Shown here: one piece after another, positions 1 to 7,798 of the stretch
Layout: the number at the start of each line of letters is the position of its first letter
How positions within the stretch are numbered: position 1 is the stretch's first letter
Assembly (NCBI GenBank): GCA_946480655.1
Contig: CAMLKN010000077.1
Location: forward strand, 1 to 9,543
Direction of reading: 5' to 3'
DNA from: an uncultured Devosia sp.
GTDB taxonomy: Bacteria > Pseudomonadota > Alphaproteobacteria > Rhizobiales > Devosiaceae
DNA: 9,543 nucleotides
Made by a program: the position numbers and the translations under genes
Notes under the pieces: model-generated
Told to the model about the DNA's origin: nothing
Databases searched by the model: none
What the model saw: only the letters and a program-made list of their open reading frames with translations

Positions 1-671
1 ATGTAGACGAAGGACCCATCGGTGAAGACGGCGCAGTTGAGCGTGGCATAGTAGTTGTCCGAGACCGGAACCACCGAGCCGAGGTACTTCTGCACCAGTT
101 CGGGATGTTCGCGGATGGCATCCGAGATCGAGCAGAAGATGATGCCCTGCTTGGCCAGCTCTTCGCGGAAGGTCGTGACCACCGAAACCGAGTCGAACAC
201 GGCGTCCACGGCCACATTGCCCGAAAATGGGGTGCCGGTCGGCTCGCCCGCGCCCTGGACGCCAGCCAGAATGGCCTGTTCCTTGAGCGGAATGCCGAGC
301 TTCTCATAGGTCTTGAGGAGTTCGGGGTCGACTTCGTCGAGGCTCTTGGGGCCCTTGAATGACTTTGGCGCCGCGTAATAGCTGATCGCCTGGAAGTCGA
401 TCTTGGGATAGTGGACCTTCGCCCAATTGGGCTCATCCATGGTCTGCCAGCGGCGGAAAGCCTCGAGACGCCATTCCAGCATCCATTCCGGCTCGTCCTT
501 CTTGGCGGAGATGAAACGGATCGTGTCCTCGGTCAGGCCGGGCGGGATGACGTCGGATTCGATGTTGGTTTCAAAGCCGTACTTGTACTTGTCGACATCA
601 AGGGCCAGAACCTGCTCGACGGTTTCCCGATCGATTTCTTCCTTCAGGGTCGGAATATCGTAGTCCGCCAT
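1..671 (-). CDS. sufB: SufB, Fe-S cluster assembly scaffold protein (N-terminal part, truncated by window edge)
   Basis: The reverse strand from the ATG at 671 stays open to the left edge, giving the first 223 residues. The protein begins [20 protein letters not shown]. It carries the typical SufB N-terminal blocks: [18 protein letters not shown], the region around [17 protein letters not shown], and an ending [12 protein letters not shown], all strongly SufB-like. SufB proteins are usually about 470-490 residues, so a little under half is present. SufB forms the SufBC2D complex in the cytosol, where a nascent Fe-S cluster is built from persulfide sulfur and iron. The start is fixed by a good ribosome binding site (AAGGAG, 7 bases upstream). 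It lies 64 bases downstream of the cysteine desulfurase on the same strand, so they are probably co-transcribed. The remaining suf genes (sufC, sufD, a second desulfurase) would be expected beyond the left edge; that is inferred from related genomes. Confidence 0.95.
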   Translation of the reverse strand, partial: MADYDIPTLKEEIDRETVEQVLALDVDKYKYGFETNIESDVIPPGLTEDTIRFISAKKDEPEWMLEWRLEAFRRWQTMDEPNWAKVHYPKIDFQAISYYAAPKSFKGPKSLDEVDPELLKTYEKLGIPLKEQAILAGVQGAGEPTGTPFSGNVAVDAVFDSVSVVTTFREELAKQGIIFCSISDAIREHPELVQKYLGSVVPVSDNYYATLNCAVFTDGSFVY

Positions 672-678
672 ACGGCTT

Positions 679-684
679 CTCCTT
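679..684 (-). promoter_or_regulatory. Ribosome binding site of sufB
   Basis: The reverse strand reads AAGGAG here, 7 bases before the sufB ATG at 671. This is a near-consensus Shine-Dalgarno sequence and fixes the start codon. Confidence 0.8.
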
Positions 685-693
685 TTTGTCCCT

Positions 694-712
694 CGGCGGT
701 TCAAGGCCGCCG
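694..712 (-). other. Intercistronic hairpin between desulfurase gene and sufB
   Basis: CGGCGG (694-699) and CCGCCG (707-712) form a perfect 6-bp GC stem with a 7-base loop. It lies in the 64-base gap between the desulfurase stop and the sufB start. The stem ends 9 bases before the sufB ribosome binding site on the transcript. No T tract follows, so it is not a terminator. It could affect mRNA processing or the ratio of the two proteins, but a GC-rich gap can hold such a stem by chance. Confidence 0.35.
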
Positions 713-735
713 CGAACGAATACTGGTATAGACCG

Positions 736-1881
736 CTAGGCGGCCTTGCCGTCGCGCTTGTTGCGTAACAGCAGTGTTTCAAATCCGGCCAGGAACGCAT
801 CCGCGTCGGCCAGGGTGGAATTCCAGCCGAAGCTCACGCGCAAGGCGCAGCCGGCAAGGTCTTTCGGCACGCCCATGGCCGCCAGGACATGGCTGGCGCC
901 CACCTTGCCCGACGAGCAGGCCGAACCCGACGAAACCGACAGCCCCATGAGGTCCAGCGCCATCATGGCAGTGGCATTGCCCAGTCCCGGCACGGCGAAA
1001 TTGGTCACATTACCGATACGGGTCGCGCCCTGTCCGAAGATCACCACATCGCGTGCGAAAGCTTTGAGCCCGGCCTCCACATGCGCGGTCAGCGCCGTCA
1101 TTGCGTCGCGATCGTAGGCAGTGGCCTCTGCGGCAGCGCCGAATGCGGCAATGAGGGCTGCCGATTCCGTACCCCCGCGCCGGCCCTGTTCCTGACCACC
1201 GCCGGGAATGAGGCGAACCACATCGGCATGGGCCTTGACGAGGAGCGCGCCGATGCCGGCGGGAGCGCCGATCTTGTGACCACTCACTGCCATCATGTCG
1301 GGTGCGGAAGCGGCAAAATCCAGTGGCAACTTGCCAAAGGCCTGCACCGCATCGACGAACAGGGTGTGGCGGGTCGGACCAACCATGGCGTTGATCCGCT
1401 CGATGGGCTGGATCACGCCGGTTTCGTTGTTGATCCAGTGCACAGCGACCAGCAAAGTGACGTTTTCGGCGTCGGCGCGGGCCATGAGCGCGGACAATTG
1501 ATCGAGATCAATGCGTCCCTCGGCATCCAGACCGAATGTCCAGACCGGCAGGCCCGTTGCCTCCGCTGCTTTTTGTACTGCGGCGTGCTCCCCCGCACTC
1601 AGGGCAATGGCGCCTGTCGAGAACGCCTTGGCACCGCCGACAATGGCCTGGGTGATGGCTTCGGTCGCCGAGCCGGTGAAGACGACCTGCCGGGTCTCGG
1701 CCCCGGCAAGGCGCGCCACCTGCTGGCGGCCCGTCTCGATGAGGTTACGCAAGGCGCGGCCATGGCCGTGGACGGAGGACGGATTACCGGTCAAATCGAG
1801 CGCAGCAATGAGCGCTGCCCGCGCTTCGGGACGAAGCGGGGATGCTGCATTGTGATCGAGATAGACCGTCTCTTTCGCCAT
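736..1881 (-). CDS. Cysteine desulfurase, NifS/IscS-like (group I), first gene of suf operon
   Basis: PLP-dependent aminotransferase class V enzyme of 381 residues that would convert L-cysteine to alanine and pass persulfide sulfur to Fe-S assembly. Visible motifs: YLDHNAASP at residues 7-15, the conserved EHAA with His99, the PLP-binding lysine in SGHK (Lys203), [14 protein letters not shown] at 227-240, and the catalytic cysteine loop SGSACSSG with Cys322. The loop and the overall pattern fit the NifS/IscS group rather than the SufS group. I chose the ATG at 1881 because the YLDHNAASP block normally begins within the first ten residues and a weak AAAGG precedes it. An upstream in-frame ATG at 1953 adds 24 residues unlike the family. 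The stop (TAG) is at 736. In many Rhizobiales the suf operon starts with such a gene, sometimes called sufS2, before sufB and a second desulfurase; the order here agrees. All key residues are present, so it should be active. Confidence 0.93.
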   Translation of the reverse strand: MAKETVYLDHNAASPLRPEARAALIAALDLTGNPSSVHGHGRALRNLIETGRQQVARLAGAETRQVVFTGSATEAITQAIVGGAKAFSTGAIALSAGEHAAVQKAAEATGLPVWTFGLDAEGRIDLDQLSALMARADAENVTLLVAVHWINNETGVIQPIERINAMVGPTRHTLFVDAVQAFGKLPLDFAASAPDMMAVSGHKIGAPAGIGALLVKAHADVVRLIPGGGQEQGRRGGTESAALIAAFGAAAEATAYDRDAMTALTAHVEAGLKAFARDVVIFGQGATRIGNVTNFAVPGLGNATAMMALDLMGLSVSSGSACSSGKVGASHVLAAMGVPKDLAGCALRVSFGWNSTLADADAFLAGFETLLLRNKRDGKAA

Positions 1882-1972
1882 TGCGCCTTTCGGACCTATG
1901 CGTGTCCGACAGTGTTGCCATGCCTGCCACAGGACGCTCTCACGACCCTGCACTCAAACACTTCTTGAATTT

Positions 1973-1987
1973 TGACGCCCAACTTCA
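1973..1987. promoter_or_regulatory. Possible RirA-type iron-responsive operator (TGA-N9-TCA)
   Basis: TGA at 1973-1975 and TCA at 1985-1987 are separated by exactly 9 bases, the core pattern described for RirA (IRO) boxes in rhizobia. It lies about 90 bases upstream of the desulfurase start, in the presumed suf leader. The core is only six fixed bases, so one match in this region by chance is not rare (roughly 6 percent). Its credibility comes from the neighbouring Irr-type box and the suf genes. Confidence 0.3.
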
Positions 1988-2006
1988 TTACAAGGGGCGC
2001 TCCAAA

Positions 2007-2023
2007 GGGCCGCGGGGCGGCCC
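2007..2023 (-). other. GC-rich hairpin in the suf leader
   Basis: GGGCCGC (2007-2013) and GCGGCCC (2017-2023) form a perfect 7-bp stem with a 3-base loop. On the leftward suf transcript it comes just after the iron control element and is followed by only three T residues, too few for a standard terminator. It might be a weak attenuator or simply structure in the leader. Confidence 0.4.
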
Positions 2024-2033
2024 AAAAACCAAG

Positions 2034-2050
2034 TTTCGAATAATTCTAAA
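2034..2050 (-). promoter_or_regulatory. Iron control element (Irr box) upstream of suf operon
   Basis: The reverse strand reads TTTAGAATTATTCGAAA, a 7-3-7 palindrome differing at one position from the alphaproteobacterial ICE consensus TTTAGAA-N3-TTCTAAA. Irr, a Fur-family regulator that responds to haem and iron status, binds such elements, and suf operons are known members of iron regulons in Rhizobiales. The element lies about 10 to 30 bases downstream of the transcription start predicted from the adjacent promoter. That position suits repression of the iron-consuming Suf pathway when iron is scarce. It could also influence the divergent hydrolase gene, whose start is 118 bases away. The motif match is direct observation; the regulator and the direction of control are inferred. 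Confidence 0.75.
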
Positions 2051-2068
2051 CTGGTATTTCGGACCCAT

Positions 2069-2097
2069 GTTTTAGGGAGCGGGCCACGCTTAGTCAA
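2069..2097 (-). promoter_or_regulatory. Predicted sigma70-type promoter of the suf operon
   Basis: On the reverse strand a -35 hexamer TTGACT (2097-2092, preceded by C to give the alphaproteobacterial-like CTTGAC) is followed after 17 bases by TAAAAC (2074-2069) as a -10. Transcription would start near 2061-2063. That leaves a leader of about 180 bases containing the iron control element, the GC hairpin and the possible RirA site. The -35 is strong and the -10 matches consensus at four of six positions. Confidence 0.55.
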
Positions 2098-2167
2098 GCC
2101 GTGAGCCCCTTTCGGATGGCCCTCGAAACACCAAACGGACAGAGCCAGAAAAGGCCGGAACAAACTT

Positions 2168-2830
2168 ATGCCAGAAGTGATCTTCAACGGCCCGGAAGGG
2201 CGTCTGGAAGGCCGGTACCAGCCGGGCAAGGAGCCCAACGCTCCCATCGCCATCGTCCTGCACCCGCACCCGCAGTTCGGCGGGACGATGAACAACCAGA
2301 TCGTCTACAATCTCTTCTACATGTTCGCCGAGCGTGGCTTCTCGGTGCTGCGCTTCAATTCGCGCGGCGTCGGCCGCTCGCAGGGCGTGTTTGACCACGG
2401 CATCGGCGAACTCAGCGACGCTGCCGCGGCGCTGGACTGGCTGCAGATCATCAACCGTGAATCGCGCGGCTGCTGGATCGCCGGCTTCTCCTTCGGCGCC
2501 TGGATCGGCATGCAGTTGCTGATGCGCCGCCCGGAAGTGGAAGGCTTCATTTCGGTGTCGCCGCCGGAAAACCTCTACGATTTCTCGTTCCTCGCCCCCT
2601 GCCCGTCCTCGGGCCTGATCATCCATGGCGACAAGGACCGCGTGGCGCCGCCCTCGTCGGTCCAGAAGCTGGTGGACAAGCTCAAGACGCAGAAGGGCAT
2701 CACCATCGAGCAGCAGATCGTGGAAGGGGCCAACCACTTCTACGAAGGCAAGATCGACGAACTGACCACGCGCTGTGCCGAATATCTCGACCGTCGCCGT
2801 CAGGAGATCGCGGACGGCGGCGGGCGCTGA
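2168..2830 (+). CDS. Alpha/beta hydrolase of the COG2945 type
   Basis: A 220-residue cytosolic alpha/beta hydrolase. The N-terminal block LHPHPQFGGTMNN (31-43) and the following NSRGVGRSQG (64-73) are characteristic of the small COG2945 hydrolases. The catalytic triad is visible: nucleophile Ser108 in GFSFG (106-110), Asp157 in HGDKDRVAP, and His190 in ANHFY. No signal peptide or membrane segment is seen. The substrate is unknown for this family; esterase or peptidase-like activity on small molecules is the usual guess. The start is the ATG at 2168, where homology to the family begins; its ribosome binding site is weak. It is divergent from the suf operon across 286 bases and precedes tyrS on the same strand with a 134-base gap filled by a palindrome. 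From memory the hydrolase is often found beside suf in Rhizobiales, but no functional link is proven. Confidence 0.88.
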   Translation: MPEVIFNGPEGRLEGRYQPGKEPNAPIAIVLHPHPQFGGTMNNQIVYNLFYMFAERGFSVLRFNSRGVGRSQGVFDHGIGELSDAAAALDWLQIINRESRGCWIAGFSFGAWIGMQLLMRRPEVEGFISVSPPENLYDFSFLAPCPSSGLIIHGDKDRVAPPSSVQKLVDKLKTQKGITIEQQIVEGANHFYEGKIDELTTRCAEYLDRRRQEIADGGGR

Positions 2831-2864
2831 AACAGCAGCGCGCATTTGGCGATTGATTGGAGGG

Positions 2865-2941
2865 GACCTCATCCTGAGCCTGTCGAAGGACGGGGTCCCG
2901 TGTGCACCGACCCCGTGGTTCGACAGGCTCACCATGAGGTC
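2865..2941. repeat. REP-like palindromic intergenic element in the tyrS leader
   Basis: Two 33-base arms (2865-2897 and 2909-2941) are inverted copies matching at 29 of 33 positions around an 11-base loop. The four mismatches are two symmetric CC/GG pairs. The core in each arm is TGAGCCTGTCGAA or its complement. I recall this core as a common dispersed repeat in several alphaproteobacterial groups (sphingomonads, Devosia-like genera). Its form, a pair of inverted units between genes, resembles the BIME arrangement of REP elements. A TTTT follows at 2946-2949, so the folded RNA could slow transcription into tyrS, whose start is 23 bases past the right arm. Confidence 0.85.
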
Positions 2942-2964
2942 TCACTTTTCTCAGTGATGTCCAA

Positions 2965-4209
2965 ATGACCAAGTTCGACTTCAAATCCGAATTCATGCGC
3001 ACCCTGGCGGAGCGCGGCTTTATTCACCAGACCTCCGACGATGCCGGGCTGGACAATCTCTTCGCCACCGAGACGGTCACCGCCTATATCGGTTTCGACC
3101 CCACGGCCTCCTCGCTGCATGTGGGGAGCCTGATCCAGATCATGATGCTGCACTGGCTGGAAAAAACCGGCCACCGCGCAGTTGCCCTGATGGGCGGCGG
3201 CACGGGCATGGTGGGCGATCCGTCCTTCAAGGACGAAGCGCGCAAGCTCATGACGCCGGAAATGATCCAGTCCAATATCGACGGGATCAAGCAGGTGTTT
3301 GCCAACTACCTCGACTTCAGCGAGGGCAAGTCGCTGATGGTCAACAATGCCGAATGGCTGCTGCCGCTCAACTACCTCGAATTCCTGCGCGACGTGGGCC
3401 AGCATTTCTCGGTCAACCGCATGCTGAGCTTCGACTCGGTCAAGCAGCGGCTCGACCGCGAGCAATCGCTGTCGTTCCTCGAGTTCAACTACATGATCCT
3501 GCAGGCCTACGACTTCGTGGAGTTGAACAAGCGCTATGGCGTCCGGCTGCAAATGGGCGGCTCCGACCAGTGGGGCAACATCGTCAACGGCATCGACCTG
3601 GGACATCGCCTGGGGACGCCGCAGCTTTATGCGCTGACCTCGCCGCTGCTGACGACGGCATCGGGCCAGAAGATGGGCAAGTCGATGAACGGCGCCATCT
3701 GGCTCAACGCCGACCTGCTCTCGGCCTATGACTTCTGGCAGTACTGGCGCAATACCGAAGACGCGGACGTCGAGCGGTTCCTCAAGCTCTACACGACGCT
3801 GCCGCTCGACGAGATCGCGCGCATCGTTGCGGGGGACATCAACGAGGCCAAAAAGCGCCTCGCGACCGAAGTCACCGCCATGATCCGCGGCCGGCAGGCC
3901 GCCGAAGAAGCGGCGGAGACGGCGCGAGCAACCTTCGAGACGGGCAAGCTTGACCTGTCGCTGCCCACCGCCGAGGTCACCCATGCTGAACTCGCCAACG
4001 GCATTGGCGTGCTGACGGCGCTGGTCAAGGCCGGCCTTGCAGCCTCCAATGGCGAAGCGCGCCGGCACGTGTCTTCGGGCGCCGTGCGCGTGAATGACGC
4101 CGTCATCGACGACGAAAAGCTCATGCTGGGCGACAATGCCCTGCTCGAAGAAGGCGTCATCAAGCTTTCGGTGGGCAAGAAGCGGCACGCGCTGATCAAG
4201 CCGGTCTGA
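2965..4209 (+). CDS. tyrS: Tyrosyl-tRNA synthetase
   Basis: Class Ic aminoacyl-tRNA synthetase of 414 residues, the usual length for bacterial TyrS; it charges tRNA-Tyr with tyrosine in the cytosol. The Rossmann catalytic domain shows [15 protein letters not shown] with the HIGH-equivalent HVGS at 52-55. It also shows the tyrosine-pocket residues Tyr176, Gln180 and Asp183 in [15 protein letters not shown] at 199-205, and the KMSKS-equivalent KMGKS at 236-240. An S4 RNA-binding domain occupies about residues 345-410 ([18 protein letters not shown] region). The ATG at 2965 gives the family's usual N-terminus. An in-frame stop lies just upstream, and no good Shine-Dalgarno sequence is visible before this start. 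The next in-frame ATG (2995) would shorten the protein by ten residues. A strong terminator follows the stop by 21 bases. Confidence 0.97.
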   Translation: MTKFDFKSEFMRTLAERGFIHQTSDDAGLDNLFATETVTAYIGFDPTASSLHVGSLIQIMMLHWLEKTGHRAVALMGGGTGMVGDPSFKDEARKLMTPEMIQSNIDGIKQVFANYLDFSEGKSLMVNNAEWLLPLNYLEFLRDVGQHFSVNRMLSFDSVKQRLDREQSLSFLEFNYMILQAYDFVELNKRYGVRLQMGGSDQWGNIVNGIDLGHRLGTPQLYALTSPLLTTASGQKMGKSMNGAIWLNADLLSAYDFWQYWRNTEDADVERFLKLYTTLPLDEIARIVAGDINEAKKRLATEVTAMIRGRQAAEEAAETARATFETGKLDLSLPTAEVTHAELANGIGVLTALVKAGLAASNGEARRHVSSGAVRVNDAVIDDEKLMLGDNALLEEGVIKLSVGKKRHALIKPV

Positions 4210-4230
4210 GGGAAAAGACACAGCAGACAA

Positions 4231-4259
4231 AAAGGGGGCGCTCCAGCAGCGCCCCTTTT
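4231..4259. terminator. Bidirectional rho-independent terminator between tyrS and the AsmA-like gene
   Basis: GGGGCGCT (4235-4242) and AGCGCCCC (4248-4255) form a perfect 8-bp stem with a 5-base loop. It is flanked by five A residues on the left and TTTT on the right, so a T tract follows the stem on both strands. It sits between the convergent stop codons of tyrS (4209) and the AsmA-like gene (4260), and can end both transcripts. Confidence 0.9.
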
Positions 4260-7200
4260 CTATTGCGCGGGGGCGGGCGGCGCCTCGCGGGAGCGGAACT
4301 CGAAGATTTCGCGCAGGAAGCCCGGCGCCAGGATGGAAAGCGGATTGACGAGGAATTGCGGCTGATCGAGCGGACCGCGGACAGCGAACGTGACGCCAAC
4401 CAGGCCCTCGCCCTCGCGACCACCCAGCAACGGGCCCAGAAGCGGTAGTTGCTGGAAGATGTTGTTGAGCCCGAACAGCGGTACATAGGTGCCACTGAGG
4501 TCATAGCGCCGCTGGTCGGTGTAGATGAAGCCGCGGATGGTGCCGCCCACCGTATCGCCGGCGAGCACGCCATCGAGCACCTCCACCCGGTCGCTGCGGC
4601 GGACGAAATCGAGCTGCGCGGCGCGGAAGTCGAGGCGGTTGGACGCGGCGATGGCGGCTCGAGAGTCCGAATGGTTGCCCAGGATTTCGACGACGTTTTC
4701 CTCATCGACAATGGCGAAGTTGCGCAGGATCAGTTGCCCCGCTTCGGCATCGACGGTCCGGTCGGTGGTCATGACGAGGCTGCCGGTGCCGCCGGCGAGC
4801 TGGGAATAGATCCCGAGCAGGCGCAGGATCGTGCCCGCATCGTTGAAGGCCATGGACATCGTCCGCCCATTGGGAGCGGGATTGGTGGTGATCGAGAGCG
4901 CATTGCCCTCGTCGAACTGCGCGGTGAGGTTGACCCGGGTCAGGTTCATGCCGCGCAGGGCCATGTCGAGATCGAGATTGAAGGCGGTGGTGGCATAGTA
5001 GCCGATGGCCCGGTCGAGCTGGATATCGAGGGAAAGAGCCTGATCGAACTGGGTGGACTGCACGCCGCCGCTGCCCTGGTTGAGGCTGAAGAAGCGACTG
5101 AGCACCGGCTTCAAGTCGAGCTGCGCGCCGCGGATGCGCACGGCAAAGCCGCCATCGGTGGGCGTGAGGCTGACATTGGCGCTGTCGCCCTGGCTCAGGG
5201 CAAAATTGCTGAAATTGGCGGCCACCAGCCCCCGCGTCGCGTGATAATCGAGCTGGCCATTGAGCCGCACGGTACCGAAGGACAGCGCGATGTCCTCGAG
5301 ATGGGTAACATCACCCTCGGGTCGCACGGTGGCCGTGAGGAGGCCCGGCGTGCCACTGGCCTTGGTGATCCCGAGATCGCGGATGTTGAGCGCGGCGCCC
5401 TCGAGATCAACGGTCATGTGGAGAGCCCCCTCGGCCAGGGGCTGGGCGACAAACTTCACCTGGCCGCTGAGGAACTCCGACGCATCGAAGCCCATTTCCG
5501 CGAGGTCGGCGACGGCGACGGTCGATTGCAGCCGGAAGACCGGATCGACACCCTGTGCCCCCTCGACGGAGATATCGGCTTCCATCCCGTCGATCGTGGC
5601 CTTGCCGCCGAGCTGGTACCCGTCCTGATTGGCGGAGAACGAGAGCTGGCCGTCCCCGATGGTGCGGCCCTGGATGGGCTCGGCGCTGGCGAAGTCGCTC
5701 ACTGTCCCATTGACCACGTAGTCGATGTCCATTTCACGACCGGCTTCCTCATCGCCGAGGGCGATCGTTGCCACGAGGCCCAGGTCGACCGAGCCGGTAA
5801 TGCTGTCGAGATCAATGGGGAGCTCGGCATTGGCGAGAGCCTCCGGCTGCTGCTGCTCGGCAAGTGCCAGCAGGGCCGGAATCGGAGCGCTAAGGTCGCC
5901 CGATATTTCGACGATGCTTTCGCCCGGCACGGAATTGTCCATGACCAAGGCGGGGCTCGACACGCTGATCGTGCCGCCTTCGGTATCGAGCGTGCCACCA
6001 CCACCGGCAATCGAGACGTTCTCGTCGTCGACTCGCAGACGGGTGTCGCCGGCAATCATGATGGGCGACATTTCCGCGGTCGGCTTGATGGCCACGCCCT
6101 CGCCGACGATCTCGATCTGCATGGAATCGTCGGGGATCGGCTTGTCCTCGCCGCCGATGCCGAAACTGCCGACGGGGAAGTTGAACCGCATGCGCGCGCT
6201 CTTGACCCTGCCCTCGGTGACATTGGCGACGAACCAGTCCCGGCTTTCGCCGCCCATGATATAGGGCCAGAGGCGCTTGAAATCGTCGGCCGTAACCCCC
6301 TGCCCGGCTATGGTCATGTCGAGCCCGATGCCCGATTGCAGCATGTCGATGCGACCGGCCGTTTCGACCACCGCTTCGCCACGCCTTGCCGTCAGGCGGT
6401 CGATCCCCAGGGCGCCGTAAAGTGGCGTAGACCAACCCGCGAATTCGACCTCCTCGAAGGGTGCCTCGGGCGCCGCCATGTCATCGGGATGGATGGCCAC
6501 GTCGCGCGCCGAGAGCGACATGCCGATGGTCGGCCCATAAGTCGTGTCGAGTCCGAGCACGAACACACCGGAGACCAGCGCGCTGCTCTGGCCGATGCGC
6601 AGCGCGCCCTCTTCCATCTTGAATTGACCCAGTTTGGGGTCCCAGGTGACGTCGAGAATGGAACTGGCCACGGGGAAATGGTCGGTGCCGAGGCGCAGGT
6701 CGAGCCCGGTGAGGTCGATCTTGAACGCGCCGTCCACCACCTTGCCCTCGTCAGGAGTGAAGGTGACATCTATGGAGAGGGCCCCGGCGCCCGGCATGGC
6801 CGCGATACTGGTCCGATCATCGATGAAAGGTATGAAGGCCGAAAAATCGAGATTGGTGACGTCCGCCTGCAGGCGGCGTGTACCGTCCTCGTCGATGGAT
6901 CGCTCGATTGTGCCAAAGACCGTCTGGGCGCCGATCCGGGCGCTGAATTCGCCCGCCACCCGGGGTTCGCCGCGCACCGTGCCGATCTCGAGAGACACGT
7001 CCTCGAACTGCCGGAAGAGCCCATAGAGCGGATCGGCCATGTCTATGTGCCCGTCGCGCACGACAAGACGTGAAAACCGCCCCTGCGCGGTCTGTTCAAC
7101 GAGATCGGCAATCGCCAGCTCGCTGGCTTCGAGATTGTAGATCAGCCAGTCATTATCCGACCGCATGGGCGGCACGATGCCCTCGTCGAAGGAAATGCCC

Positions 7201-7781
7201 TCGGAGGATATGGCGACGGAGGGATAGGCATCCGCCCCCTCTAGCACTCGGACGGTAGGCGGGCCGCCTTCTGGATCTTCAATGACTTCGAGGGTACCGG
7301 GGCGCGGCCCGTAGAGATCCTGGATGATCTGTACATGCGGGGCGACGATGGTGACCGTCGTGCCGGGCTGCCCAAACAGCGCGCGTGCGGGCGAGAACCC
7401 CACTTCGAGCGCCTCCATCCTGATGCGGGCGCCCGATTTGCTATCGGTGAAATCAACGGGCGAGAAGCGGATGACCGGCCATACACCATTCTCCAGCGCC
7501 AGGGCCATGTCGCCCATTTGCAGGTCTGCCGTCTCGGGGACGAAGTTCTGGACGAATGAGCGGATCGCCTGACCGGTGAAGGGTACGCGGATAGGCGTGA
7601 ACAGCATGATCACGTAGAGGACCAGAAGGATGAGGCAAGGCACGCCTATGATCCAGGTGGCTATCCTACCAAGGCGGCGCTTCCGCGAAGGACGCGCGGG
7701 CTGCAGGACCGGTGCTGACGTCGATTCTGTTATTGTCGCTTCGTCCACTGCCGCCACGCCGATGACGGGCAGGTGTATCAT
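4260..7781 (-). CDS. Large AsmA/DUF3971-like membrane-anchored protein, probable intermembrane lipid transport family
   Basis: A 1173-residue protein with a short cytoplasmic N-terminus, a basic RKRR stretch near residue 35, and one transmembrane anchor at about 40-61 (WIIGVPCLILLVLYVIMLF). A very long predicted periplasmic part follows, rich in short beta-strand-like repeats. A DUF3971-like block lies near residues 505-535 (SRDWFVANVTEG). The last 100 residues are the typical AsmA-like C-terminus: YDLSGTYVPLFGLNNIFQQL, then PLLGPLLGG and a VRGPLDQPQFLVNPLSILAPG segment. Members such as YhdP and TamB are thought to form beta-groove bridges that carry phospholipids between inner and outer membranes; that role here is inferred. 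I chose the ATG at 7781, preceded directly by a G-rich run; a TTG at 7793 is also in frame and adds four residues. It is convergent with tyrS and divergent from the peroxiredoxin gene, so it is transcribed alone. Confidence 0.85.
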   Translation of the reverse strand: MIHLPVIGVAAVDEATITESTSAPVLQPARPSRKRRLGRIATWIIGVPCLILLVLYVIMLFTPIRVPFTGQAIRSFVQNFVPETADLQMGDMALALENGVWPVIRFSPVDFTDSKSGARIRMEALEVGFSPARALFGQPGTTVTIVAPHVQIIQDLYGPRPGTLEVIEDPEGGPPTVRVLEGADAYPSVAISSEGISFDEGIVPPMRSDNDWLIYNLEASELAIADLVEQTAQGRFSRLVVRDGHIDMADPLYGLFRQFEDVSLEIGTVRGEPRVAGEFSARIGAQTVFGTIERSIDEDGTRRLQADVTNLDFSAFIPFIDDRTSIAAMPGAGALSIDVTFTPDEGKVVDGAFKIDLTGLDLRLGTDHFPVASSILDVTWDPKLGQFKMEEGALRIGQSSALVSGVFVLGLDTTYGPTIGMSLSARDVAIHPDDMAAPEAPFEEVEFAGWSTPLYGALGIDRLTARRGEAVVETAGRIDMLQSGIGLDMTIAGQGVTADDFKRLWPYIMGGESRDWFVANVTEGRVKSARMRFNFPVGSFGIGGEDKPIPDDSMQIEIVGEGVAIKPTAEMSPIMIAGDTRLRVDDENVSIAGGGGTLDTEGGTISVSSPALVMDNSVPGESIVEISGDLSAPIPALLALAEQQQPEALANAELPIDLDSITGSVDLGLVATIALGDEEAGREMDIDYVVNGTVSDFASAEPIQGRTIGDGQLSFSANQDGYQLGGKATIDGMEADISVEGAQGVDPVFRLQSTVAVADLAEMGFDASEFLSGQVKFVAQPLAEGALHMTVDLEGAALNIRDLGITKASGTPGLLTATVRPEGDVTHLEDIALSFGTVRLNGQLDYHATRGLVAANFSNFALSQGDSANVSLTPTDGGFAVRIRGAQLDLKPVLSRFFSLNQGSGGVQSTQFDQALSLDIQLDRAIGYYATTAFNLDLDMALRGMNLTRVNLTAQFDEGNALSITTNPAPNGRTMSMAFNDAGTILRLLGIYSQLAGGTGSLVMTTDRTVDAEAGQLILRNFAIVDEENVVEILGNHSDSRAAIAASNRLDFRAAQLDFVRRSDRVEVLDGVLAGDTVGGTIRGFIYTDQRRYDLSGTYVPLFGLNNIFQQLPLLGPLLGGREGEGLVGVTFAVRGPLDQPQFLVNPLSILAPGFLREIFEFRSREAPPAPAQ

Positions 7782-7798
7782 CCCCCGCCCCAATCAGA

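Noticed and set aside
1882..1953. N-terminal extension of the cysteine desulfurase to an ATG at 1953
   Set aside because: The extra 24 residues do not resemble the family; the start at 1881 puts the YLDHNAASP motif at its normal position.
889..1968. A 359-codon open frame on the plus strand opposite the cysteine desulfurase
   Set aside because: The minus strand carries the complete desulfurase with its PLP lysine and catalytic cysteine; the plus-strand translation has no recognisable motif.
2090..2935. A 281-codon open frame on the minus strand opposite the alpha/beta hydrolase
   Set aside because: It reads through the palindrome and the antisense of a gene with a clear Ser-Asp-His triad; its translation is a repetitive shadow.
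2929..4230. A 433-codon open frame on the minus strand opposite tyrS
   Set aside because: The opposite strand encodes an unmistakable tyrosyl-tRNA synthetase with all motifs; the antisense product is a His/Arg/Val-rich shadow and would run through the bidirectional terminator.
4449..7073. An 874-codon open frame on the plus strand opposite the AsmA-like gene
   Set aside because: It is the antisense shadow of a GC-rich gene. Its translation is low-complexity (rich in H, G, E, D, A) with no domain I recognise, while the minus-strand reading has a membrane anchor and the AsmA-like C-terminus.
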